A DNA stretch of 33,550 nucleotides from an uncultured Collinsella sp. (GCA_900551015.1 URUI01000015.1:1-33550); one strand, 5' to 3'. Positions 1-8,570 are shown, counted from the stretch's first letter. The notes: generated by a model from the letters alone, not told the origin. A program made the numbers and translations.

Positions 1-1
1 C

Positions 2-169
2 ATCTCCGAGCTCGGCCGCTCCACGCAGGGCGTTCGCGTCATGAACGTTGCCGAGGACGATCGCGTGACCGCCGTCGCCATCGCCGCCCACGGCAAGAAG
101 AAACGCGCCGCAAATGCCGATGGCGCCGAAGAGCTGGATGAGTCGTCCATCGACGAGATGGAAGAGTAG
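2..169 (+). CDS. gyrA: DNA gyrase subunit A, C-terminal end (partial)
   Basis: The window opens inside an open frame that ends at TAG (167-169). The visible 55 residues read ISELGRSTQGVRVMNV followed by AEDDRVTAVAIA. This is the typical last blade of the GyrA C-terminal beta-pinwheel, which wraps DNA around the gyrase A2B2 complex. The end is an acidic tail rich in Glu and Asp (GAEELDESSIDEMEE), as in many GyrA proteins. The rest of the gene, including the active-site Tyr, lies outside the window. ParC is the alternative, but ParC usually lacks this acidic tail, and a parS site just downstream fits an origin-proximal gyrBA locus. Confidence 0.88.
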   Translation: MSELGRSTQGVRVMNVAEDDRVTAVAIAAHGKKKRAANADGAEELDESSIDEMEE

Positions 170-196
170 CCAGCTTCAGGCATACGCAAACAAAAG

Positions 197-234
197 GGAA
201 AGCCGCTCCGCAAGGGGGTGGCTTTCCTGTTGCA
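197..234 (+). terminator. Possible terminator hairpin after gyrA
   Basis: GGAAAGCC (197-204) can pair with GGCTTTCC (220-227) around a 15-nt loop, 28 nt after the gyrA stop. The downstream T-tract is poor (TGTTGCATGG), so termination efficiency is uncertain. Confidence 0.4.
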
Positions 235-460
235 TGGACATGTTGCCGTACAGCAGCGCGGGGTGTGGCGTTGCGAGGAGCGAAAGGAGGGGAAGCGGCA
301 TGCTCGAACAGGAAACATGATTCGATTGGGTGATAGCCAATACCCACCTTGCTTTCCGATAAGGCTTATACCGGATGCGAGTTTTAAGATCTTGGAGCGG
401 ATTGCAGCAAGCTCGGAAACCAATCAAGGTGATATGGGGCTTAGTGATTCGATGGCAGCA

Positions 461-486
461 TGAGATGTTTCACGTGAAACATCTCA
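461..486. promoter_or_regulatory. parS: parS centromere site (ParB binding)
   Basis: A perfect 26-bp palindrome contains the 16-mer TGTTTCACGTGAAACA at 466-481. This equals the canonical parS sequence bound by ParB/Spo0J in Bacillus and many other bacteria. ParB loads here, spreads as a CTP-dependent clamp and, with ParA and SMC, drives origin segregation. The flanks TGAGA/TCTCA extend the dyad symmetrically. The position in the non-coding gap after gyrA fits the usual origin-proximal clustering of parS sites. The rest of the 170-556 gap shows no convincing gene. Confidence 0.93.
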
Positions 487-556
487 GTGGGAGGGTGCGG
501 TTGGGCCGGATGATCACGTGGAATGTCGGTCTGCGGGTATGGTGGTCGCCGCAGTG

Positions 557-1066
557 CTATGAGAAGTCCTTTGGATCGAGGTCCTCCAGGAACGAGCGGA
601 ACTCCTCGAGTTCCGCTTCGGCGGAATCGTCCTCAATGGGCTTTCGAACGATATAAGGGTATGAGGCGCGTTCTAAGACGTCCTCATTGATATAGAGCGG
701 GGCGTCTTCGCGCAACGCCAGAGAGAGCGCGTCGCTGGGGCGGGCGTCGAGCTCGATGAGCCTTCCGTGTTGGCGCAACGTCAACTTCGCGAAGAACAGC
801 GATCCCTTCACCTTATCGATAAGGACATGGTCGACGCTTGCGTCAAGGTTGGTGAGGGCGTCGAGCAGCAGGTCGTGCGTGGTGGGGCGTGCAACCTTGG
901 TATGCGTGACGGCCAAGTGCAGCTGAGCGGCTTCGGCAGCGCCCACCATAATGGGCACGATACGCGATACGCCGGGCACGGGGCTTTCCTCGATAGGCTG
1001 CAGCACGAGGATGGAAGGACCCGGTGCGCTTCCGATAATGATCTTTTGCACGGCCATGGGAACCAA
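557..1066 (-). CDS. DUF151 bifunctional nuclease family protein (copy 1)
   Basis: The 169-aa product belongs to the bifunctional nuclease (BFN, DUF151/PF02577) family. Recognisable blocks are RPTTHDLLLDALTNL (about residues 80-94), FFAKLTLRQHGRLIELDARPSDALSLALR, and APLYINEDVLE. Family members are small cytosolic proteins reported to have RNase/DNase activity in plants; the bacterial role is poorly defined. The start is the TTG at 1066-1064: AGGAG (complement of 1072-1076) lies 5 nt upstream of it, whereas the next in-frame ATG (1057) would be 14 nt away. The C-terminal tail is acidic. A paralogue lies at 1760-2260 on the other side of the tRNA cluster, transcribed in the opposite direction. 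Confidence 0.85.
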   Translation of the reverse strand: MVPMAVQKIIIGSAPGPSILVLQPIEESPVPGVSRIVPIMVGAAEAAQLHLAVTHTKVARPTTHDLLLDALTNLDASVDHVLIDKVKGSLFFAKLTLRQHGRLIELDARPSDALSLALREDAPLYINEDVLERASYPYIVRKPIEDDSAEAELEEFRSFLEDLDPKDFS

Positions 1067-1080
1067 GCTTGCTCCTAACC

Positions 1081-1105
1081 ATAAGCGATTCGCTTATATA
1101 TTATA
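1081..1105 (-). promoter_or_regulatory. Candidate promoter/operator of DUF151 copy 1
   Basis: On the minus strand a perfect TATAAT lies at 1105-1100. Immediately downstream, 1081-1097 is a 17-bp palindrome with 8-bp arms (ATAAGCGA T TCGCTTAT) that would cover the predicted transcription start. The -35 box is not clear. A repressor acting at the start site is a possible reading of this geometry. Confidence 0.45.
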
Positions 1106-1222
1106 TCGAGCCCTTCAGAAGCCTCTTTATAAGGGATTATACGCGTGAATACGTCTCTGACCTGCGGTTTCTTCTGTAAAACAGCGGTTGGAAATAATTT
1201 TTCAAAAAGTTGAAAATTCTTC

Positions 1223-1252
1223 TTGACCATTCTTGGAAGACCTGGTTATAAT
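1223..1252 (+). promoter_or_regulatory. Sigma-70 type promoter of the tRNA cluster
   Basis: TTGACC (1223-1228), an 18-nt spacer and a perfect TATAAT (1247-1252) place the transcription start near 1259, about 13 nt before tRNA-Ile. An A/T-rich stretch upstream (1195-1222) could act as an UP element. Strong promoters are expected for stable RNA. Confidence 0.8.
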
Positions 1253-1271
1253 AGACGAGCACTTTTCGAAG

Positions 1272-1348
<77 letters not shown>

Positions 1349-1357
1349 GTATTTGCG

Positions 1358-1401
1358 ATAAACGCTCCACCGTGAGCCGAGTTTGCCGGTGGAGCGTTTA
1401 T
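1358..1401 (+). terminator. Strong hairpin between tRNA-Ile and tRNA-Ala
   Basis: ATAAACGCTCCACCG (1358-1372) pairs perfectly with 1387-1401, giving a 15-bp stem and a 14-nt loop, followed by a short TATTATTGT tract. It resembles a weak terminator. Only 18 nt separate it from tRNA-Ala, with no room for a full promoter. The downstream tRNAs must therefore depend on read-through, or the hairpin serves RNA processing. Confidence 0.5.
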
Positions 1402-1419
1402 TATTGTAAAGTGCGAGTT

Positions 1420-1495
1420 GGGGGTTTAGCTCAGCTGGGAGAGCGCGGGCTTTGCAAGCCTGAGGTCAGGGGTTCGATCCCCCTAACCTCCACCA
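1420..1495 (+). tRNA. tRNA-Ala (TGC)
   Basis: A 76-nt cloverleaf with anticodon loop TTTGCAA (anticodon TGC) and encoded CCA. The acceptor GGGGGTT/AACCTCC contains the G3:U70 wobble, the identity element for alanyl-tRNA synthetase. Confidence 0.97.
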
Positions 1496-1499
1496 TGAT

Positions 1500-1576
1500 G
1501 GACCTGTAGCTCAGTTGGTTAGAGCGTCCGGCTGATAACCGGGAGGTCACAAGTTCGAATCTTGTCAGGTCCACCA
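1500..1576 (+). tRNA. tRNA-Ile (GAT), second copy with different acceptor
   Basis: A 77-nt cloverleaf: acceptor GGACCTG/CAGGTCC, anticodon loop CTGATAA (anticodon GAT) and encoded CCA (1574-1576). It shares the anticodon with the tRNA at 1272-1348 but differs in the acceptor, anticodon and T stems, so it is not a recent duplicate. Confidence 0.96.
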
Positions 1577-1590
1577 TCAAAACTGTGAAG

Positions 1591-1622
1591 AGCCCCGGGG
1601 CGTTGCCTCGGGGCTTTTTTCT
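1591..1622 (+). terminator. Rho-independent terminator of the tRNA cluster
   Basis: AGCCCCGGGGC (1591-1601) pairs with GCCTCGGGGCT (1605-1615, one G:T), followed by six T residues and CTT. A textbook intrinsic terminator 15 nt after the last tRNA. Confidence 0.9.
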
Positions 1623-1673
1623 TACCTACTGAAAGTAGTCAAAAAGCCCCGTCCCAAATTAACTACTTTGATT

Positions 1674-1703
1674 TTGTGTGCTGTGCGAAAGTTTGGGTAG
1701 TAT
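1674..1703 (+). promoter_or_regulatory. Candidate promoter of DUF151 copy 2
   Basis: TTGTGT (1674-1679), 18 nt, TAGTAT (1698-1703). The match to consensus is moderate. An inverted pair AAAGTAGT/ACTACTTT (1632-1639, 1662-1669) lies just upstream. Confidence 0.35.
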
Positions 1704-1759
1704 AGCTATTCAATGCGGCGGGCTGCCGCGTGTTAACCGCTACGTACCGGAGGTGTTCC

Positions 1760-2260
1760 ATGGTTCGCGTCGACATAGAGACCATCGTCATGGCCGCCGG
1801 TCCCGTGCCATCGCTTATCGTGCTTCGTGAGCGCAGCAGCAAATCGGACTCGCCCGCGCCGCTGCGTTCCCTTTCCATTCAGACTGGTTCGTTTGAAGCT
1901 GCTGCCATCAGCCGCGGCATCGATAGCGGCCGCGCCGAGCGCCCGATTACCCATGACCTGCTGCTCGATACCGTTGACGCCCTGGGCGCCAAACTCGAGC
2001 GCATCGAGATCGTTCGCGCCGAGCCGCCGGTGTTCTACGCGACGATCGTCGTACTGGCCGATGGCGAGGAACGCAAGATCGACGCCCGCCCCAGTGATGC
2101 CATTGCCCTTGCCGTGCGCAGCAATGCCCCCATGTTTGTGGAGGACGACATCATGAATCGCCTGGGCACTGTTTCCACCCACGCCGAGGATGTCGACGAC
2201 GAGCAGGAGTTCGAGAAGTTCGACGAGTTCGTCCATACGCTCTCCCCCGATGACTTCTAA
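1760..2260 (+). CDS. DUF151 bifunctional nuclease family protein (copy 2)
   Basis: The 166-aa product shares with the 557-1066 protein the blocks MAAGPVPSLIVLRE, RPITHDLLLDTVDALGAKLERIEI, ADGEERKIDARPSDAIALAVRSNAPMFVEDDIM and an acidic C-terminus. This is the BFN/DUF151 fold. The ATG at 1760 has a strong GGAGGTG site at 1749-1755. An upstream in-frame start at 1730 lacks such a site. The N-terminus differs from copy 1 (MVRVDIETIVM), suggesting old rather than recent duplication. It is followed directly by the unknown genes at 2294 and 2681, probably as one transcript. Confidence 0.85.
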   Translation: MVRVDIETIVMAAGPVPSLIVLRERSSKSDSPAPLRSLSIQTGSFEAAAISRGIDSGRAERPITHDLLLDTVDALGAKLERIEIVRAEPPVFYATIVVLADGEERKIDARPSDAIALAVRSNAPMFVEDDIMNRLGTVSTHAEDVDDEQEFEKFDEFVHTLSPDDF

Positions 2261-2293
2261 ATGCGGGGCGGCAGAGTTGCGGAGTGTTCGCTG

Positions 2294-2650
2294 ATGGCCG
2301 GCGGTATGTCGGCTGAGGCGGCGGCCATTGCGCGCGAGGCCCAGATGCGCTCGGAGGCTTCTGAGGCGGCACGCATTGCCTATGTGACGCAGGCCCGCAC
2401 GCTTCGCGAGCGCCGCGGCTCGTTTATCAAGATGGTTGTCGTCTCCGCCCTTGTCGCGGCAATCTGCTCGCGCCTTCGTGGTACAGTTGGTGCGCTTGGG
2501 TTTTCGATTTCAACAGGCTTGGTAATCTGGGGTGTGGTCGATGCAGTAATGCTGACCAACCAGATCAAGGTACTCGACAAGCGCGCGATGGATATGATGC
2601 GCGCCCGCGACGCTGCCGCCAAGATCGCTGCCGAGGCACAAGAACTGTAA
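2294..2650 (+). CDS. Small membrane protein of unknown function
   Basis: 118 aa; no family recognised. The N-terminus (residues 1-45) is Ala/Glu/Arg rich and probably helical. Two hydrophobic segments follow: about residues 47-60 (MVVVSALVAAICS) and 65-85 (GALGFSISTGLVIWGVVDAVML). A charged helical tail (IKVLDKRAMDMMRARDAAAKIAAEAQEL) could be a coiled coil. The ATG at 2294 is preferred because GGAG (2281-2284) lies 9 nt upstream; the ATG at 2261, abutting the previous stop codon, has no good site. Probably co-transcribed with DUF151 copy 2. Confidence 0.7.
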   Translation: MAGGMSAEAAAIAREAQMRSEASEAARIAYVTQARTLRERRGSFIKMVVVSALVAAICSRLRGTVGALGFSISTGLVIWGVVDAVMLTNQIKVLDKRAMDMMRARDAAAKIAAEAQEL

Positions 2651-2680
2651 CGACGCCAGACTCGATGGGAAGGTCTAAAG

Positions 2681-3130
2681 ATGGCACAGGATATGCAGGA
2701 CGCCGGTAACGTCTCCGCCGAGCTCGACGCCATGGTGTGTGACCTGATTGGTGCGTTCTTGGACGACCTTGCCGCCGGCGAGAATCCGGGTGTAGTTGTG
2801 GCGATCGAGGACGCTGCTTCCAACCGTTATCTGGCGGCGCTCGATGAGGATGGCGAGGAGGCGTGCCTCGAGGCGGCCACCAACTTTATCTCCGAGCACA
2901 AGATGGGTCTTAAGGACGAGGGCCTGGGCCGCATCGCCCGCTATGCCATCGGCTACACCGGTTGTGTCGAAATTGACGGCGGCTATCACGACGCCCTGCT
3001 CGTGAGCTTCTTCGAAACCACGCTCGAGAGCGGTTTTTCGGCATACGTGCTGTATGAGGGCATGGGTGCCGGCGATGGTTTTATGTGGAGCGACCCTGAA
3101 CCTGCAGGTGAGGAAACCCCTCTCATCTAA
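2681..3130 (+). CDS. Conserved-looking cytosolic protein of unknown function
   Basis: 149 aa, acidic, with no signal peptide or membrane segment. The order looks alpha/beta: a helical start (VSAELDAMVCDLIGAFLDDLAAG), a strand (GVVVAIED), helices, then paired strands (YTGCVEIDGGYHDALLVSFFETTLESGFSAYVLYEG). Family not recognised. GGGAAGG precedes the ATG. The codon use matches neighbouring housekeeping genes, and only 30 nt separate it from the small membrane protein, so it is likely a real gene in that operon. Confidence 0.65.
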   Translation: MAQDMQDAGNVSAELDAMVCDLIGAFLDDLAAGENPGVVVAIEDAASNRYLAALDEDGEEACLEAATNFISEHKMGLKDEGLGRIARYAIGYTGCVEIDGGYHDALLVSFFETTLESGFSAYVLYEGMGAGDGFMWSDPEPAGEETPLI

Positions 3131-3247
3131 AATCGCTAAAATAAACGAGTTTTCGGTAAAAGGCTCAATATTCCCGCTGAGCGTTGTGTCGCTGGGCGGG
3201 CCGCATACGCGTGCCGTTTGTATATGGATAGAAGATAGGGGAACTAC

Positions 3248-5086
<1,839 letters not shown>

Positions 5087-5113
5087 GCGCTGGGGCTTAT
5101 AACCGCCAATAAG

Positions 5114-5148
5114 AAAGGGCGTCGACCGCGATGGTCGGCGCCCTTTTT
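5114..5148 (+). terminator. Rho-independent terminator of typA
   Basis: AAAGGGCG (5114-5121) and CGCCCTTT (5139-5146) form the outer stem, with inner CGACC/GGTCG, followed by TTTTT. Confidence 0.88.
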
Positions 5149-5155
5149 GGTGCAA

Positions 5156-5209
5156 GGGGGACAGGTTCGCTTGCACCACCACAAAGGTGCCTGTCCCCTT
5201 TGTGGTGGT
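5156..5209. repeat. Palindromic element with two overlapping inverted repeats
   Basis: GGGGACAGG (5157-5165) is inverted at 5190-5198. A second pair, ACCACCACAAAGG (5175-5187) and CCTTTGTGGTGGT (5197-5209), is interleaved with it, so the two stems share 5197-5198 and largely exclude each other. It fills the gap between the typA terminator and the tail-to-tail gene at 5216. I infer a REP-like intergenic repeat; only this copy is in the window. Confidence 0.6.
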
Positions 5210-5215
5210 TGGCGG

Positions 5216-6361
5216 CTAGGCGGTGGGGAGTTCCGGCGTATTAGCCGGCTGTTGCGACTTGAGGTGAGCGTTGCGCCAGATGATCTGGATAACATAGCCG
5301 AGCGTGAAGACAAAGGCCACGCCGCTGATGAAATCGCCTACGAGGGGGATTGCCGTAAGTGCACCTGCGATCACGCCGCCGGCGGCTGCCATGGCGTAGC
5401 GGTTCTGACTGTGTCCGACCATGCGCGCGATCGCGCACCCTGCAAAGGCACTCGACACCAGCGCGATGCCAATAACACCGCACATGAGGGCTCCGGCAAG
5501 CGACAGACCAGCGATAGAGATAATTAGCAGTAGGACGGCGGGGACGATAGCAATCGTGCCCAGAAGACCGCTCACCCCCAGGGGCATGGGGCGCTGGTGG
5601 AGCATGCCGGCGGCGCTGGCGGTTGCGCGCGGAAAGACGAGTTCGAGCAGTAGGGCGACAAAGCAGGCCGAGAGTGCCGCGGCGACGATACCGCCGATGA
5701 CATCGTTAACGGTGGAAGTATCTTCGTTCTCGGTGCGGTCGATCTTGAGCGCGCCGACCTCGGCTCCCGCGGCGCGCTCGGGGTCCTCGGAGACGTGCGC
5801 GTTTACGGTGCCGGTGATGTGGGCGTTCTTGCCCAAGATGAGCTTGTCGGCCCAAACCTCGACATCGCCATCGACGGTGCCGTCGATGGTTACCGTATCG
5901 CCCGCGAGCGCTGCCGACTTGGTGGAGCCTCGCAAGGCAACCGTCTCGCCTATCGCGTAGAAACAGTTGGCGGTGCTGTCGGAATTGAGAACGACATGCT
6001 GGCCAGCAACGGTCATGCTGCCATCAACCGTGGTCTTGGCAATGTCGATGGTGCGCGCCGCCAGACGGACGGCGCCGCCCACCGTGCAGTCGCGGATGGA
6101 GAGGCTCTCGCCTGCTGCAATTATGTCGCGGCCGATGGACGCATCGTCCAAGTTGAGGGCCTGCCCTGCCCAGTATAGGTCACCTTCGACGCCGGACGAA
6201 TTGGCGTCATTGTCGGTCGCAAGTACGTTGCCTGCGGTGTCCGTGCCGGCGAACGACGCCGTGGGAAGTGCAGTGAGCGCCAGCGCGATGAGCGCGAATA
6301 GGATGGTGATGCGGCCCCACGCTTTACGGCGCTGGGTCGACGGGAATTGATTGCGGGACAT
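5216..6361 (-). CDS. Secreted/membrane bactofilin-like polymer-forming protein
   Basis: 381 aa from the ATG at 6361, with AAGGA 7 nt upstream. An earlier in-frame start at 6409 has no support. Residues 1-38 form a signal peptide (RRKAWGR, a hydrophobic core, then TASFA before GT). Residues about 50-200 are short beta-repeat units (DGSMTVAGQHVVL, GDTVTIDGTVDGDVEVWADKLILGKNAHITGTVNAHVSED), matching the polymer-forming cytoskeletal/bactofilin right-handed beta-helix. About four transmembrane segments follow (residues 225-365). The protein is therefore predicted to hold a beta-helix outside the membrane. The role is unknown; envelope organisation is an inference. It may be co-transcribed with the upstream channel gene, 106 nt away. 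Confidence 0.75.
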   Translation of the reverse strand: MSRNQFPSTQRRKAWGRITILFALIALALTALPTASFAGTDTAGNVLATDNDANSSGVEGDLYWAGQALNLDDASIGRDIIAAGESLSIRDCTVGGAVRLAARTIDIAKTTVDGSMTVAGQHVVLNSDSTANCFYAIGETVALRGSTKSAALAGDTVTIDGTVDGDVEVWADKLILGKNAHITGTVNAHVSEDPERAAGAEVGALKIDRTENEDTSTVNDVIGGIVAAALSACFVALLLELVFPRATASAAGMLHQRPMPLGVSGLLGTIAIVPAVLLLIISIAGLSLAGALMCGVIGIALVSSAFAGCAIARMVGHSQNRYAMAAAGGVIAGALTAIPLVGDFISGVAFVFTLGYVIQIIWRNAHLKSQQPANTPELPTA

Positions 6362-6467
6362 AGTGAATCCTTCGTCAGATGCTCGATATGCACTTAACAG
6401 GGTACCCAACGCGCGGGCGCTCTAAAAGAACCTCTCGGTTGCATTTCGAAGAATGAGCCCGCGCTAC

Positions 6468-7157
6468 CTACTTTTTGCGATGCAAAAAGCGCGCGATGTC
6501 TTCTTCGGTGGGGCTTTTGATGTCAAAGCGCAGCGAGAGCCAGCGCAGACCCATGGTCACGACAACGCATACGATCAGCGCGGCAACATTGCTCATGAGG
6601 CCGCTCATGACGAGGGCTACATAGCTTGCCGATCCGGCGATGGCCGCGATGGCATAGAAGTTGGTGCGTTGGAAAATGCCCGGGACCACGCCCATAAAGC
6701 CGTCGCGCAGCATGCCGCCGCCCACGGCGGTAAAGAAGCCCATCATGATACATACGGCGGGCGCAAATCCGTACACCAACGCCTTGTCCGCGCCGGTTGC
6801 CGCATAGATCCCGACCGAGATGATGTCGAGCAGGGGAATGAGTTTTTCGGGCTTATCGACGATTGCCGGGAAGATATAGATGATGGCGGCTGTGGCGATG
6901 GAGAGCGGTAGTGCCATGGGCTGGTTGAGGATGTAGACGTTGCCGACCTGGAGCGTCATATCGCGCAAAAGACCGCCGCCCAGACCGCAGACCACCGCGA
7001 GCGCGACCGCGCCCACCAGGTCGAGCTTGTGCTCGCGCGCAACCAACACGCCCGAGATTGAAGCCGCGACGACGGCGAACATTTCGAGCCAAAACGGGAT
7101 GGCGACCATGGCATCCGTGGCGTGTGAGGTAACGGTCATAGCGGCGACGACGGGCAA
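6468..7157 (-). CDS. UPF0126/TRIC family membrane protein
   Basis: 229 aa with about seven transmembrane segments. The two-fold repeat typical of UPF0126 (bacterial trimeric intracellular cation channel homologues) is visible: GGGLLRD at about residues 60-66 and GGGMLRD at about 146-152. Family members form trimeric cation channels; a glycine transport role has also been proposed for YadS/YicG. The start is chosen at TTG 7157-7155 because AAAGGA (complement of 7165-7170) lies 7 nt upstream. The ATG at 7139 gives 223 aa but has no Shine-Dalgarno. The frame stays open to 7418, but the extra part crosses the inverted repeat and is not protein-like. Confidence 0.85.
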   Translation of the reverse strand: MPVVAAMTVTSHATDAMVAIPFWLEMFAVVAASISGVLVAREHKLDLVGAVALAVVCGLGGGLLRDMTLQVGNVYILNQPMALPLSIATAAIIYIFPAIVDKPEKLIPLLDIISVGIYAATGADKALVYGFAPAVCIMMGFFTAVGGGMLRDGFMGVVPGIFQRTNFYAIAAIAGSASYVALVMSGLMSNVAALIVCVVVTMGLRWLSLRFDIKSPTEEDIARFLHRKK

Positions 7158-7201
7158 GATGGGGTCCTTTGGATTACGGATTTGGACAATGCCCGTACAT
7201 A

Positions 7202-7213
7202 GTACATGTTCGG
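7202..7213 (+). repeat. Short fragment resembling the end of the 77-bp repeat
   Basis: GTACATGTTCGG matches the repeat segment GTACATGTTTGG (7348-7359) at 11 of 12 positions. It lies about 80 bp outside the left arm. It may be a remnant of another repeat copy or chance. Confidence 0.3.
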
Positions 7214-7292
7214 CGCCGATTGCGACCCTATTGCTCGGCAAACGGTCGGGACTGGGTGGGGGCGTGGCGTTGCTGGAATGCCAGGGGTCCAG

Positions 7293-7369
7293 AACATGTA
7301 CGTCACGCTCCAAAAACGACATTTTCCGACATCTTTGAAGGCTGACGTACATGTTTGGATTGAGCTCAC
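7293..7369 (+). repeat. Left 77-bp inverted repeat of the nuclease-like cassette
   Basis: This 77-nt segment matches the reverse complement of 8480-8556 at 72 of 77 positions. It is also internally dyadic: ACATGTACGTCA at 7295-7306 is inverted as TGACGTACATGT at 7343-7354. It ends on the inner side with TTTGGATTGAGCTCAC. The two arms enclose 1110 bp that hold one gene. Confidence 0.9.
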
Positions 7370-7461
7370 AGCATGAGTGAGTTGATTTACTCACATCCGG
7401 TATATTTCCCCACTTCAACGGACATAAGAGTTGGATACCGGCTCAGAGCGAGAGGCCCTCA

Positions 7462-8469
7462 ATGGATACCCCTGTTCTCATTTCGCATAAAACTGCATGG
7501 CTTGTCCATCATGCACCCCAGAATTTGGTTCAGTCTCTTGCGCGGCACGACTACCAGATAGGCGCACAAGGCATTTCCACCCAACAACGCGTTGTGCGCA
7601 TACGACAGGCGCTTACCGACTGCGGCATTCCGTCCGATATGCTCAAGACTATCGATATCTCGGTTGTATTCGAGTTCGAGCGAATTCGCACCAAAGGCGT
7701 CATTTGCCACATGCTTGGACAAAATCTTCCCTACGAGCATATTAACGAGTTGACGCCCGGAGTCTTTATCACCGACGAAGCCTTCACCTTCGTGCTCGCT
7801 GCCGAGTGGATGGATAGGATCGAATATCTCGAATATGGCTATGAAGTTTGCGGCGATTATCGCATGAGGCTCAATCCCGCCGACCCTTATACCGAGCAAC
7901 CAGCCACCACCTCCAAGGATGAAATAATCGAACTGCTCGATCGGCATCCCGGCAAACCCGGTGCCACACGTGCACGGCTCGCGCTCAGGCATATCTACGA
8001 TCGCTCGGCCTCGCCTATGGAGACCGCTTCGGCAATCGCCCTCTCACTCCCAACAAGCGAAGGCGGCGTTGGCATCCGAGGTATCGAACTCAACAAACCA
8101 CTCGAGATCCCTCAACGTCTCTGGCATTGCGCCAAAGCTCGAACACTTAAAATCGATGCGCTCGTTACCTACAAGCGCAGGGAGCTCGGTATCGAATATA
8201 AGGGCGGTTTTCACGATGAGTTCGAGCGCAAAGGAGCAGATGCGGAGCGAGAGGCCGTTCTCTCCCAAATGGGATATCGAATCGTTACGCTCACTTCGGC
8301 TCAGTTCGGCAGCCAACTCGCCTTTCACCGCGCCATGAACAACATTCGCGAAGCACTCGGCATGCCTCGCTGTACCGACACCGGGCACCAGCGAGAGCAA
8401 AACGAACTACGCAAGGCTCTTATCCGCAACTGGAAAGGTATGCGAGACGAAGAGGCGCCTTCCGAATAG
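7462..8469 (+). CDS. AbiEi-like/DUF559-like putative PD-(D/E)xK nuclease
   Basis: 335 aa, no membrane segment or signal peptide. N-terminal about 140 residues (ISHKTAWLVHHAP, then ELTPGVFITDEAFTFVLAAE...LEYLGYE-like GYEVCGDYR) resemble an AbiEi-like region. The middle has RSASPMETASAIALSLP (181-197), a motif I associate with coriobacterial DUF559/Vsr-like proteins. The C-terminal part holds KIDALV (D232) and GIEYKGGFHDE (E245, K247, H251), spaced as a PD-(D/E)xK active site, with E187 as a possible extra acidic residue. Function (defence, antitoxin-like control or mobility) is inferred only. AGAGG lies 6 nt before the ATG. Base composition looks lower in G+C than the neighbours, and the gene is almost alone between 77-bp inverted repeats, which suggests acquisition. 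Confidence 0.72.
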   Translation: MDTPVLISHKTAWLVHHAPQNLVQSLARHDYQIGAQGISTQQRVVRIRQALTDCGIPSDMLKTIDISVVFEFERIRTKGVICHMLGQNLPYEHINELTPGVFITDEAFTFVLAAEWMDRIEYLEYGYEVCGDYRMRLNPADPYTEQPATTSKDEIIELLDRHPGKPGATRARLALRHIYDRSASPMETASAIALSLPTSEGGVGIRGIELNKPLEIPQRLWHCAKARTLKIDALVTYKRRELGIEYKGGFHDEFERKGADAEREAVLSQMGYRIVTLTSAQFGSQLAFHRAMNNIREALGMPRCTDTGHQREQNELRKALIRNWKGMRDEEAPSE

Positions 8470-8479
8470 TGCCACTCCC

Positions 8480-8556
8480 GTGAGCTCAATCCAAACGTGT
8501 ACGTCAGCCTTCAAAGATGTCGAAAAATGTCGGTTTTGGAGGCTGACGTACATGTT
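8480..8556 (-). repeat. Right 77-bp inverted repeat of the nuclease-like cassette
   Basis: Mirror copy of 7293-7369 with five mismatches. It begins 11 nt after the stop of the nuclease-like gene, so its hairpin could also end that transcript. It too contains the TGACGTACATGT dyad end (8543-8554). No matching short direct repeat is visible outside the two arms. Confidence 0.9.
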
Positions 8557-8570
8557 TTTGAGGGAAGGGC

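Noticed and set aside
7158..7418. N-terminal extension of the UPF0126 protein
   Set aside because: It would translate the left inverted repeat and is rich in Pro, Cys and charged residues unlike the family; a ribosome site supports the start at 7157.
7280..8570. Target site duplication around the inverted-repeat cassette
   Set aside because: Bases just outside the two arms do not match as a direct repeat.
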